Shown here in pieces: positions 41,301 through 52,714 of a stretch of 64,000 nt of DNA. How positions within the stretch are numbered: the stretch's first letter is position 1; each line of letters starts with the position of its first letter. The notes under the pieces were generated by a model, which had not been told where the DNA came from, ran no database searches, and saw nothing but the letters and a program-made list of their open reading frames with translations. The position numbers and the translations under genes were made by a program. Source of the stretch: Hypoxylon rubiginosum (lineage: Eukaryota > Ascomycota > Sordariomycetes > Xylariales > Hypoxylaceae); NCBI GenBank assembly GCA_902806565.1, contig CADCXA010000066.1, positions 992,001 through 1,056,000 on the forward strand. The letters run 5' to 3'.

Positions 41301-43527
41301 GATTGAGAGAGCGAGACTCAAATATGACTATAATCTATGCGACGAGTTCTCTCGAATGAAGAGCCAATCGTTCGGACGGTTCGGGAAAGAAGCTGATCGA
41401 TGGGGGTTCAACACTACTTCGACAATTCGAGTCTCAGGAAGACACATGATCAACATCTGGCGAGCTATGCGGTCGGAGCTTACTCTCCTCCAATATACAA
41501 TGGAAAATGTCGTTTGGCATTTATTACATCGACGGATCCCGCACTACCCCTGGGGTACTCTGACAGAGTGGTATGTTGAAGGCAAGCATGGAGACCTAAG
41601 CAAGCTCCTTCGATACTACCTGACACGAACGAAACTCGACATAGAAATTCTCGAAGCAAACGAACTCATCCCGCGGACTAGTGAACAGGCGCGGCTGTTA
41701 GGAGTCGACTTCTTTTCTGTCTTTTCTCGTGGCTCTCAGTTCAAAGTCGAGTCTATCATGTTTAGAATTGCGAAGCCGGAAAACTTCGTGCTTGTTTCGC
41801 CAGACAGGAAGCAGGTTGGGAGTCAGAATGCGCTTGAGTGTCTTCCACTCGTTATGGAACCTCAAAGCGCGTTCTACAATAGTCCATTGGTAGTGCTGGA
41901 CTTCCAGAGTCTGTACCCTAGTGTCATGATTGCCTACAACTACTGCTACTCCACCTTTCTCGGTCGCATTGTAAACTGGCGAGGCGCAAACAAGATGGGG
42001 TTTACGGACTATGAACGACAAGATCGACTCTTGGAGCTACTCAAGGACTATATTAACATAGCCCCTAACGGTATGATGTACTGCAAGGCAGAAATCAGAA
42101 AGTCCTTGCTAGCAAAAATGCTGACGGAAATTCTGGAAACACGAGTGATGGTGAAAAGCGGAATGAAGCAAGATAAAGATGACAAGACTTTGCAGCAGCT
42201 TCTCAACAACAGGCAGCTTGCTTTAAAGCTACTCGCAAACGTCACATATGGATATACGTCAGCGTCCTTCTCGGGTCGCATGCCCTGCTCCGAAATCGCA
42301 GATAGCATTGTGCAAACTGGGCGCGAAACTCTAGAGAGAGCAATAGCCCTGATCCACTCGGTAGAGAAGTGGAAAGCAGAAGTCGTTTACGGTGACACTG
42401 ACAGTTTATTCATTTATCTCCCTGGCAGGACTAAAGATCAGGCATTCGATATCGGTAATGAGATTGCCAAAGCGGTTACGGACATGAATCCCAGGCCGAT
42501 CAAGCTCAAGTTCGAAAAGGTCTACCATCCCTGTGTACTACTTGCGAAAAAGCGCTACGTCGGTTACAAGTACGAGAGCAAGGACCAAGCCAAGCCCGAC
42601 TTTGACGCCAAGGGCATTGAGACGGTTAGAAGAGATGGAACGCCTGCCGAACAGATGATAGAGGAGAAGGCACTCAAGATCCTTTTCGAGACAGCTGACC
42701 TCAGCCAAGTCAAATCGTATTTTCAAAAGCAATGCGAGAAGATAATGCGCGGAGCGGTGTCGATACAAGACTTTAGCTTCGCAAGAGAGGTCAAGCTGGG
42801 AACCTACAGCGAACGAGGACCGCCTCCGCCTGGCGCTTTGATCAGCACGAAGAAGATGCTCGAGGATGCTCGAGCAGAGCCCCAGTACGGCGAGCGTGTA
42901 CCCTACGTCGTTATTTCAGGGGCGCCCGGCGCACGTCTCATTGACCGTTGTGTAGCGCCCGAGGAGTTACTGAGCAACTCACACCTACAGCTCGACTCAG
43001 AATATTATATCTCTAAGAATCTAATCCCGCCTCTCGAGCGCATCTTTAATCTGGTCGGGGCTAACGTGCGGCAATGGTACGACGAGATGCCCAAGGTGCA
43101 GCGGATTCGTCGCGTCGACCCGACATTTTATGACGGCAACGCTGGGAAGAATCCCTTCGTTAAAAAGATGACGCTGGAGTCTTATATGAAGGCCGCGGCT
43201 TGTCTCGTCTGCAGCTCGAAGATGACTAAAAATGAGAGCGGTTCCTCGGTATGTGCGCGGTGTCGCCGGAACGCGCCGGCGTCACTCTTAAAGCTGCAGT
43301 CACAGCTTAACCGAGAGGAGAGAAAACTTACGGACGTGACCAAGATATGTCAAAGCTGCGCGGGCCTGACGCCTCTGGATGGCGTGCCGTGCGACAGCAA
43401 AGACTGCGCCGTATTTTATACGAGGATGAAGCAGGCGGCTCGTTATAGGTCGGAGAAGAGCGTCGTGGAGCCAGCTATTAAGCAGCTTCTGGAGGGCGAT
43501 ATTGGGATGGGGGAGTTGGGGTGGTAA
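38311..43527 (+). CDS. REV3: DNA polymerase zeta catalytic subunit REV3
   Basis: The predicted 1721-aa B-family polymerase extends primers past DNA lesions (translesion synthesis). Exon 1 (38311-38545) and exon 2 (38597-43527) flank a 51-bp intron; the join reads LLPDDVGAYIYRLHLSID. The N-terminal B-family domain includes HGAFPYLYIEY. A long poorly conserved Ser/Lys-rich linker of about 500 residues follows, then the exonuclease-like and polymerase modules. Motif A is DFQSLYPS (Asp1180), motif B lies in KLLANVTYGYTSASF, and motif C is YGDTDS with Asp1345 and Asp1347. Two C-terminal cysteine clusters, Cys1614/1617/1631/1634 and Cys1663/1666/1677/1682, correspond to CysA and CysB; in the family the latter binds an iron-sulfur cluster and accessory subunits. 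All key residues are present, so the enzyme should be active. The start has no nearby in-frame alternative. Confidence 0.97.
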
Positions 43528-44277
43528 AAGGGTGACGGTGCATTAAATCTGGAATACCCGCGGTCTCAAGGTATCATTTTCGATATGATATGTGTTATGA
43601 TGTGCATACATAGGCGTTGGAGGGCGCATAAAGCTATGATAGATAGCTGGTTCTTTGGTTGAGGAATTGCCTAAGCCTCCGAGATTACGGTGTCTTATGC
43701 CTGGGTAGCTGGCTGCTTTACAAGCTCTGGCACTCGAGAAATACGAAATCCACAAGGTCATGATATTGAAGCTTGCTAGATAGGTCAGATCTCTTATCGC
43801 GATCGTGCGTCATGGTGGTTGATAGTTGTCCAATTCAGCCCCCGGAGCACCTGATGACAGGGGTCTGATGCTAGGCTCTAGCACCCCTGGCACCTGGTCA
43901 ATCAGTCCTATCCCCCGCGAAACCTACAAAAAGCCCCACGTGTCTCTTACCTAGGTACCTAACTGCCTAAGTAGCCCTGCTGTGACGTTTTGTTTCCCGG
44001 CCAAGCCGCCTGGTGCCGTTGTTAACCTTCGCTGTATGCATAGCTTCACCTGGCGTACCATGTAAGCATTAAGCTCTTCTTGCACACCTCGCCTCATGCA
44101 CGTTGCATACATGTAGATACAATACATAACAAATCACACATCAACCGTCCACTCTAATTCAGAGCTCTCTTGTGTTGAGAGAGAACAAAGTCCGTTATCC
44201 ATGGTCTTCGAAATTCGACCGCCGTCGCAAAGGCTAGCAGACTCACGCTCTGCTACCCGCCATTGTAAGCCGGAGGT
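43528..44277. other. Intergenic: REV3 3' end and Nvj2-like promoter
   Basis: This 750-bp region lies between two genes on the same strand. It must hold the REV3 terminator region and the promoter and leader of the SMP-domain gene. The only item of note is an upstream open frame just before the next gene, listed separately. Confidence 0.5.
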
Positions 44278-44281
44278 ATGA
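44201..44281 (+). promoter_or_regulatory. Upstream ORF whose stop overlaps the main ATG
   Basis: An ATG at 44201 opens a 26-codon frame that ends in TGA at 44279-44281. This overlaps the start codon of the Nvj2-like gene as ATGA. If transcribed, it could couple termination to reinitiation or dampen translation. Transcription of this segment is assumed, not shown. Confidence 0.45.
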
Positions 44282-47200
44282 GCTGGACTACCTTTCTCCT
44301 GACCTACCTATTCGGTGGTGTCACTTTCATTCCTCTAGTGCTGGCCCTCGTCCTATATCATGCGCACCTTACCTTCCCTGTTCACGACGATAGCCCGCCT
44401 CAAGATGCCGAAAACGACGCCGACAGCATTGTGCAACCTGGCGATGACACGACCGCTCTCCAAGAGGCCCAGAAGGAAGAACTGAAACAGCGCCTCCTAG
44501 CCGAGTCCGACACCGCGGCCGGTTACTTCGCCGTATGCCGAGAATATGTTCCGATGGGAATCAATGCCAAACCAATCGAGCGATCTACTCCCGTAGGATC
44601 TACTACCGTCGCCGCGCCGAGTCAAAGTGTGTACCAGTCCATGTACAGAAGCATATTCGATAGGAAGCAGACTTCCGGTCCCCTCGATGATCATAAGAGT
44701 CTCAGCCAACGACCCAAGAAGGCAGGGAATGTCTTCTATGTCGTACTTAGGTATGTTACTAGCCGTGTTTGTTCGACGTAGGTTTCGAGAAAGGCGGACA
44801 TGCTGACACCGGGTTGATGACAGGCACGGTCACTTAATGCTGTTTGACGACGACGAACAACTCGAAGTCCGCCACGTCATCTCCCTAGCCCATCACGATA
44901 TTAGTATTTATTCCGGAGGAGACAGAACACCCGAAGGCGAACTGTTCATTAAGCGAAACGCATTATGCTTAAGCAGAAAGAGGGATGGGAAAGAGCTGGC
45001 TCCCGATGTTCTAGTTTCGAAACCATTCTATCTGTTCTCCGAGAACTGCTCTGCTAAGGAAGACTTCTACTTTGCGCTACTCAGAAATCAAGAGCAGACC
45101 TTTGCCGGCCAAAACCTGGCCCCGAAGCCCCAGCGGTTCGAGGTGAAGAATATCATATCACTAGTCCAGAAGCTACACTCCACCGACGAACACGTACACT
45201 CGCGATGGCTAAATGCTTTTATCGGGAGGATATTCCTCGGTATCTACAAAACTAAGGATATCGAGAACTTTATCAGAGAGAAGATTACAAAGAAGATATC
45301 TCGCGTCCATCGACCCTCGTTCCTCTCGAGGATAACGATCCAGAGCATTGACACCGGGGATTCGGCCCCTTATTTTACTAATCCTCGACTTAAAGATTTC
45401 AGTGTGGAAGGGGAATGTGGAATGGAGGCCGACGTTAAGTATACCGGCAATTTCAGATTGGAGGTCGCAGCTACGGCACGAATCGATCTGGGACCCCGGT
45501 TCAAGGCTCGTGAGGTAAACCTCATACTCGCCGTAGTATTGAGGAAGCTTGAAGGGCACATTTTCTTCAAGATAAAGCCACCGCCCAGCAATCGTATATG
45601 GTTTTCCTTCCAGTCCACGCCTAAGATGGAGATGACTATCGAACCTATTGTGAGTTCGAGACAGATCACGTACACAGTCATCCTCCGCCAGATCGAAAAT
45701 AGAATCAAGGAGGTAGTGGCCGAGACACTAGTGGCGCCGTTCTGGGACGATATGCCATTTTTTAATACCGAACACAAGGAATGGCGTGGAGGGATATTTG
45801 AGGGCGACGATCTGGTTGTGCGGTCGCCTGATCATGAGGCTATTGCTGCTCAGCTCGGACATGTAGACGAGGTTAGCCAGATCGAAGAGTCAGGCACCGC
45901 CTCCACCCCTGATCCGCCACCTACGTTGGAGAAGAGCCATAGTGTGCCTGTTTTGGAGACATTCCAGACACCTCAAACGCCGTCCTCGCAGGGGTTCTGG
46001 AGCAGGAGACTTAACTCAAAGAAGAGTTTAATTAATAATGACAGCAGCCAGAATCCGTCCACGTCCGCGTCAACTACTGCTCTTGACGCAAAGAGCCCAC
46101 GAAGTTCTGCGTCTGAAGTGTTGCTCCCTGCTCGATCAGGGTCTATCTCGGCATCGAGCCCCATTGTTAACGCGGACCTCGTACACGCTGATACATTCAG
46201 GCCTTCTTCAAGTCCTCCGGATCGAGACGACGCATTTAGTGCGATGGCGAATATCTCTGCTAAGTCCAAGAGTGGCTCGCCAGCGCATACTCCCGTTGGC
46301 TCACCTTCCAAATCGACTTCGATTGCACAGGAGGACAGCATCTCTGCAAACTCGTCGTCTGAAGCGATCCCTGAGATACGTGAAGATGAACATACTACCC
46401 CTACCGCAAAAGGAAGACGTCAGGACACCTCATCTACGGGGAGTATCGAGAGTGATGCTACGGCACCTTCGAGCAGCAGGAATTCGATCAAGAGTGGTAC
46501 TGGGTCCATAGGTAGGAGCTTCTTTTCGCGAAAAGACACGACACCCTCGCCAGTGCCTTCTGCAAACGGAACGCCCGAAGGGAACAAGCGTAACACTCTG
46601 GCAGCTATGTCCAATGCCGCCGCGACAGCGAAGCGCTGGGGTCTGAACGCGATCCAGCGGCAGGGCGATCGAAACGGACCTAACGGGAGGAAATTGTCTG
46701 ACCCTCCGGTAGATTTAAACCAGCCTATGGGACGCGGTCAGCCACTGCCACCACCGGGGACGCCACTCCCCGGGCCGGGGAAAAAGGTAACCTCTCCGAT
46801 GCCTGTGCCAAAACGGAAGCCCGTCGCTCCGCCGCCCTCGGTATCGCGCAAAAGCACCGGGAGCCTGAGCGAAACAAAAGGTGAACGGCGACCAGTGCCG
46901 CCGCCTCCGTTGCCCTCACGTCGAAGACGGGTTTCGCAGATCCATGTCGGCAACGAGGTGAATAGCGAAGATAATGTCTTAGTTGTCGAAGCGCCGCTGG
47001 CAGACTCGGAACCAAATAGCCCCTTGGTACAAGTCGAGCATGAACTTGAGAGCGAGGATTTGGCACCCGCGTACATCCAGCCTTGGGTTGAGGATGCCGA
47101 GGAGCTGGACGCTACTGGGAGTGAGGGATTAAGCGAGACAACAGCGAGGGGTAGCGAGGAAGAGATCTCGATAACAATGGCCGCGGCAGCGACAGCTCAC

Positions 47201-47413
47201 CTGCCACCGGATTTGCCGCTGAGGAGAACAGCTACGGAGAGCGAGGAGGGCTTATTAGAAGTATTAGACGAGTACCGCGAAGAAGCTCAAGAGGAGCAAC
47301 AGCATAATCCAACAGTGGTGGAGGAGGAAGACGACGATGACTATTCGAACTGGCTAGACAATCCCGAGTTTGCGTCGCCCTCCGAGCCCGAAGTCCACAT
47401 GAGGATATCGTAG
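44278..47413 (+). CDS. SMP/PH-domain lipid-transfer protein (Nvj2-like)
   Basis: The predicted 1020-aa protein matches the Nvj2/TEX2 class, ER-anchored lipid-transfer proteins at organelle contact sites. Exons are 44278-44750 and 44824-47413 with a 73-bp intron (branch GCTGAC); the join gives FYVVLRHGHLMLFDDDEQ. An N-terminal membrane anchor spans about residues 5-25. A PH-like domain follows (about 148-255), with FYVVLRHGHLMLF and DFYFALLRNQ as its edges. The SMP lipid-binding domain covers roughly 270-475, including RWLNAFIGRIFLGIYKT and WFSFQSTPKMEM. The remaining half is Ser/Thr/Pro-rich and disordered, with a polyproline zone and an acidic tail. A short upstream frame overlaps the start. 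The domain order anchor-PH-SMP makes the assignment firm; the exact membrane contact is inference. Confidence 0.9.
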
Positions 47414-48087
47414 GCATCTCAGTTGTAGCGGGACGGAGCTGAGGTTAATCAAGCATAATTACACCAGCGTTTTTTTATTGTCTATCAGACTAAGAACGTA
47501 CATTATATGAGACGGATTTTGTGTCTCACCTCGGGGGTTCGAGGGTAGCGTTGGTTTATGGATAGGTACTTTACTACTTTACAATGGGTCGGCAGTGTTG
47601 GTAACGGAGTCTTCGGTCTAGGAATATTGCGTAGATATATATTCTACTCACGCTTGCGTAGTGATAAATACCCACCTACTTCTTCACTTATGCAGTCTCC
47701 TTCCCATCTATGTACCATCTCGCGCTTTTGTGTTGCGTGGCAGAGACGTGCATTGATTTCACCAATTCTCAGACGGTAAACTTAGCTTTGAGGCGGATAA
47801 AAAATTGACGTATATACTAATATCTACATAGAGATCGTGTAGAAGACCTGACGTATGTATCACAAGCCAAAACGACTGATAGATTTGATTGGGTTAGATG
47901 CTTGGTTTTTGGATTTGGACAAAGGGAACAGCATATCTACACCAAGACGCGAAGTCTTGTCGAGAGCGACCCTGCTTGCTCTATCGACACCTCATTCTCT
48001 CCATGCTACGGACTCTCCTCGCAGCGTCACATCGTCTCTGTCGTCTGTAAGTCTGCGTATTCGGTTTCTGCTGACTTGAAGAGTTGC
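47414..48087. other. Intergenic between convergent genes
   Basis: This 674-bp stretch contains the 3' UTRs of the Nvj2-like gene and COX13, which converge here. Small open frames are present, but none is credible. No hairpin or repeat stands out. Confidence 0.5.
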
Positions 48088-48883
48088 CTAGGTGGTCTTG
48101 TCCTTGTTGTGGTAGTTGACGCTGTCGTTCCAGCTGTTCCGATCAGATTCTGTTAGCACGTCTCCATTTTCCTTTTCCCTTTTCTTCCTCTCCAACCGCG
48201 GGATATTATATAACTCGGACGGGGGAAAGGGGTGAAGGCACACGTACAACAGGGTCTTGTCTCCGTCGCCCCAGGGGAAGTTCTTGGTGCGGATGTTCTG
48301 GAAGGGGTACTCGACGCGCTCCTCTAGCGGGGGCATGTGGGACCAGTGCTCCCAGTGCTGGCTCCACAGGTTGTAGGCGTTGACGCCGGCGAGGATGAGG
48401 CAGGGGACGACGCCGCTGTGGTTTTGCGGTATTTTGTTAGCCTCTCTGTCTGTTCATTTTTCATTCTTTTCGATGCTTGAATCATAGATCCATTCCCAAT
48501 CGAATAATCGCGCCCGAATTGATAAAGTCTTCTCCATGTCATATCGTGCCTCGCTTTCGAATTGGCGGAATTCTTCACTCGTTGCTGGATCGGGTCAAGG
48601 GAATTGGGGGGAAGGCTTCTTACTAGATGGAGATCTTGCGCCAGAGCTCTGCAAAGAATGTTAGTAAGCCCAATCCGCCTACCCGTGTAAATCAGGGAAT
48701 TGAGCAAGGCTCACCAGTCGTGGCAGCAGCGTGGTCCTTGACGGCCTGGCGCTCTTTGATGAAGGCATTCTCGGTCGAGGCGAAGCGGCGCTGGAGGGTG
48801 GAGCGGAAGACGGGGTTGTTGGCGGCACGCAGCTGGGCCGTCAATCGCGGCGTCGCGCGGACGAGTTGTCGCTGAAACACCAT
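48088..48883 (-). CDS. COX13: Cytochrome c oxidase subunit VIa (COX13)
   Basis: The predicted 135-aa protein is a nuclear-encoded subunit of respiratory complex IV in the inner mitochondrial membrane. Four exons, 48883-48715, 48648-48624, 48415-48248 and 48133-48088, are joined by introns of 66, 208 and 114 bp. Exon 2 is only 25 bp. The first part, rich in Arg/Gln/Ala and lacking acids up to about residue 33, is a mitochondrial presequence. The ELWRKISIY join precedes a single membrane span (YGVVPCLILAGVNAYNLW). The family signature HWEHWSHMPPLEERVEYP and RTKNFPWGDGDKTLFW follows. In the last intron GCTAAC is the branch, so the AG just after it was rejected in favour of the one 18 nt on. COX13 adjacent to APN2 is a well-known flank of the MAT locus. 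Confidence 0.95.
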
Positions 48884-49503
48884 TTTTTAATGTCTATCGT
48901 AGTCGGAGGGGAGATGGTTCTGGTGGTTCGGTATTCGTAGGTTTCGTTCGTTCAAAGGTTGAGATTGAGAATCGGGGTTTGGGTGGTCTGATTTCAATTG
49001 TCGAATGAGGTCAGATTTGATTGGACCCGACTCGGAGCTAAAAGACAAGCTTCCTGTTCCTCGGCAAATCCGCGGGGATATGGTGAGTTGACAGGGGTTA
49101 CGGTACCATGACGTGGGTCACGGGATCTCGAGTCATTTTGGTGTATCTGTGCAACGCTGCTGACGAACGTTCGCGACTTCCTCGCGCATGCACCATTAGT
49201 GGAGTACGGGGTTGCTGCTGATGAATTAACTCACTGACAATGGCAATGCGGAATTATTGATGGGATAACTGGCAGGGGCACTGTATTGAATGGTTTGGGA
49301 AGGCGTTTTTGTCACCTTTGACCTTGCACCTCATTTTCTTCTCTACCTCAATGAACCCGAATCCATCTTACCGACACTCATCTCACCCGTCTCAGTACGA
49401 AACGGACAATTGTGATAGACCAAGAGGCGGAACTCAATAATGAATGGCGTTCCTGGATTTTTATTGAATTCCTTTTAAAAGTCTTCATCAAAATCTCGGC
49501 AGT
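48884..49503. promoter_or_regulatory. Divergent promoter region COX13/APN2
   Basis: This 620-bp spacer separates the divergent COX13 and APN2 start codons. The APN2 side contains two short upstream open frames: ATG at 49351 with stop at 49438-49440, then a TAATG overlap leading into a 12-codon frame. No TATA box or specific site was assigned. Confidence 0.5.
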
Positions 49504-51554
49504 ATGGGTGTGCGCATCACCTCGTGGAATGGTACGTAGTGCTCCCAAACATCTACATGTAATGCTACATCTCACTAATATCATATATAGTAAACGGCAT
49601 TCGGTAAGATATCATGCCTAGTACACCATGAACAGCTTCTAACCGAATCTCGTAGAAATCCCTTTGGGTACCAACCATGGAGGGAGAAGAGGACTTTCGA
49701 GGCCATGTTCGATATCCTCGAGGCCGACATAGTCGTCATGCAGGAAACTAAGATCCAACGCAAGGACCTGCAGGATGACATGGTGTTGGTGCCGGGATGG
49801 GATGTCTACTTTAGCCTTCCTAAACACAAGAAAGGTATGCAACAGATCCAAGCCGCCTTACCATTCATGGCCTATCTTAACAATGGCTATAGGCTATGCC
49901 GGCGTAGCAATATACACCCGGAACTCGGTGTGTATGCCGATCAGGGCGGAAGAGGGAATTGTCGGAGTTTTAAGTCCGCCAAACTCTTCAACTCAATTCC
50001 GAGACCTTCCTCAAGACCAGCAAATAGGAGGTTATCCAAAGCCTGGCCAACTCGCGGGTCTAGTTGACGACGTAACTCTTGACTCAGAGGGACGCTGCGT
50101 CATCCTCGAGTTCCCGGCCTTTGTCCTAATTGGGACATACAGTCCAGCAAATAGCGATGGGACCCGAGACGATTTCCGACTGGGCTATCTCGACGCGCTA
50201 GATGTTCGAATCCGCAACCTCATAGCCATGGGCAAGAGAGTCGTTCTGACAGGTGATCTCAATGTAATCAGATCTCCTGTTGACACTTGCAACCTTGTCG
50301 ACCGGCTGAAGAAAGAAGGAATGACGGTCAATGACTTTTTCTCCACGCCATGCCGCCGTCTCTTCAACCAGCTCGTATTTGAGGGAGAAGTGCTGGACCC
50401 GAGAGACGAGAATAGAGAGAAGCCGGCATTGTGGGACCTTGGTCGACTCTTTCATCCTAATCGCGAGGGCATGTTCACCTGCTGGGATACCAAGAGGAAC
50501 ACGCGCCCTGCCAATAACGGCAGTCGGATCGACTACGTGCTGTGCAGTGATAACATGAAAGAGTGGTTCACCGACTCAAATATCCAGGAAGGTCTAATGG
50601 GTTCTGATCACTGTCCGGTCTTTGCTACCCTAAAGGACGTCGTTACAGTCGACGGGAAGGACGTGCATATCAGGGATATTATGAATCCGCCTGGAGTGTA
50701 TAGAGATGGTGCTCGGCTCAGAGACTGGACGGTCAAAGACCTGCTGCCGTCATCGGCAAAGCTTATTCCAGAGTTTGACCGCCGTCGGAGCATCAAGGAT
50801 ATGTTCTCTAGAAAGCCCACAGCTTCGAAGTCGACACCGCCAGTACCAACCAGCCAGCCCTCAGAGAGTCCCAGTAAAGGTTTGACCAAAATCGAGTCAT
50901 CGATAGATGAAAAACAGGCCGAGGCTCCAGCGTCGCAATCCGAATCCGTAACATCAGCACCTTCTCCTGCGAAATCATCCCGTGTTCTTAAGCGTACACC
51001 TTCCAGTACCGCGTCAACCAGCAGACCACAGAAGAAGACGAAGGCAGCGTTAGCCAAAGAGCCTTCCTCCAAGGGCCAAAGCAGTCTGATGGGTTTCTTC
51101 AAACCCAAGACCACGGCGAGCCCGAGTACCAATCCTGATATAAAGGAGGACCCTGAACCAATCGGCGGACTCGACGGCACGTCAGATATTCAATTTCCCA
51201 CAGAATCAAACGATGAGAATGACCCGAAAGATGCGTCCGAAGCGACTAGTTCAGAAATGGTGTTTGACCCTATCCAAAATAAGGAATCCTGGTCTAAGAT
51301 ACTAGGCAAGAGGGTCATGCCTAAATGCGAGCACGGGGAGGATTGTATCAGCCTGGTAACAAAGAAGCAGGGCATCAACAGAGGCAAGTTATCTTAATCA
51401 TACCCGATGTGATATGCTAACCTTCCTTTTAGGTAGATCATTCTTCCTCTGCCCCCGGCCACTTGGGCCATCGGGTGAAAAGGAAAGGGGAACAGAGTGG
51501 CGCTGCGGAACATTTATATGGAGTAGCGACTGGAGCGGATCGCAAACAGAGTGA
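49504..51554 (+). CDS. APN2: AP endonuclease 2 (APN2/APE2)
   Basis: The predicted 610-aa class II AP endonuclease cuts abasic sites and trims 3' blocks in base-excision repair. Five exons are 49504-49531, 49591-49603, 49656-49834, 49893-51383 and 51433-51554. Exon 2 is a 13-bp microexon; together exons 1-3 read MGVRITSWNVNGIRNPFGYQ. Active-site blocks of the endonuclease/phosphatase fold are QETKI, GTYSPANSDG, GDLNVIRSP and GSDHCPVF. A PCNA-binding box, QSSLMGFF, lies at residues 469-476. A zf-GRF finger begins near Cys552 and is completed only by the last exon (FFLCPRPLG...EWRCGTFIWS). The last intron starts with GCAAGT, the standard GC-AG donor, giving INRGRSFF; a GTTATC donor with a shifted acceptor would also stay in frame but gives Lys for the conserved Arg. 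Its neighbour on the left is COX13 and on the right the HMG array, as at MAT loci. Confidence 0.95.
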
Positions 51555-52714
51555 GATTCGATCATGTACCGGTTGGGTCTTCATCGCCATTCATCTTGGC
51601 CGCCCTTGTAATCCACGTTTCCACTTGATGCCTCATTTACACTGCATGAGAATCAAGCTTGCTATAGCCTAGTGCGCTTAGCTTGAGAGCCGCGCCTCAG
51701 ATGCCAATGTAGCTAGTTCATAATTGCTAGATGTTCTCATGGCCAACCTATACGGCTATGTCAAGTAAAGAATTTCCACCAAGGTTTATATGAGATGGAC
51801 GCTGTTACCTATCACTGTGCTTACGTAAGACTTTATATTATGTAAGAATTTTCCTACATAAGAGCTCTGTTACGAAAGGCTTTCTATTATGTAAGACTGT
51901 ATATTACGTAATGTCCTGTGTTCCGTAAGCAGACCGCTACGAAACCCCCTTTCCTCGAGAAACAACAGATCTTAGAAACTATGAAACAACTAACTAGGGT
52001 GCCCTACACTTCATCCTACCGTACTTCATTCGTCATTACATTATAAGTTCAAAACAATAACTACCTACAGCTCAGGTAGATTGTTGTAAGTTACCATATG
52101 AGCGACGTGCCTAGAATCCAACCTTGTTCGAACGTACTCAAGTCATCAGTAGCCACCAACAGCAATGATGTCTAGAGATAGAATACTTCACATGGCATAA
52201 TCTAACAGAGAATAAATGAATAAAATTGGAATTCATTAATAAGACTTTCGAGTTGATACTCAACACGCGTTCGTGTTTTCCGCGTGTCACCCCCTTTTGG
52301 AGTGGCTCTATTACATAAGCTCATACATGGGGTGGCCGGCCGCAAGGAGGTGCTTACGGACGCCCGTGATGTCTTCGATGCAGAAGGGGTCGAACGAACT
52401 TATAGAGGCTAAGAGCCTGGAAATGATGATATTTAGTACGCCAAGTTCCCCCCATTCTAGCTTCTGGCAAAGCCCGTGTCTCAACTTATCATATGGCAAG
52501 CCTCCCAACTTTCTCAAGGACTCTTATCCTATGTTTCAACAAATAGCATGTCCAACAGCGTCACGTAATTACTTTCATCTCGGAGCAATGTCAAGGTTAG
52601 GTGATTCGTTACATACTGAGCGTCTAGGCTTGCTTTCTCCCTTGCGTCGAAAAGTAGAGTGTTGCAATGCGAGGTGTCCGTTTCATGATAGCGCATGGCG
52701 AGGGACAAGGATAA
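51555..52714. other. Intergenic, with palindromic site cluster
   Basis: This 1.2-kb stretch follows APN2. It holds a cluster of TTACGTAA-type palindromes (listed separately). Open frames at 52273-52722 (plus) and 52311-52517 (minus) have protein-like composition, the minus one including SRLLASISSFDPFCIEDI, but I cannot assign a family. It may be another gene relic. Confidence 0.45.
51815..51945. promoter_or_regulatory. Cluster of TTACGTAA-type palindromes
   Basis: Two perfect 10-bp palindromes, CTTACGTAAG (51820-51829) and ATTACGTAAT (51903-51912), occur with several TATGTAAG and TACATAAG half-matches between them. TTACGTAA is a known bZIP (AP-1/Yap-like, C/EBP-like) recognition sequence. 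Part of the cluster is an imperfect internal repeat around TTCTATTATGTAAGACTG-like units. Binding is inference. Confidence 0.4.
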
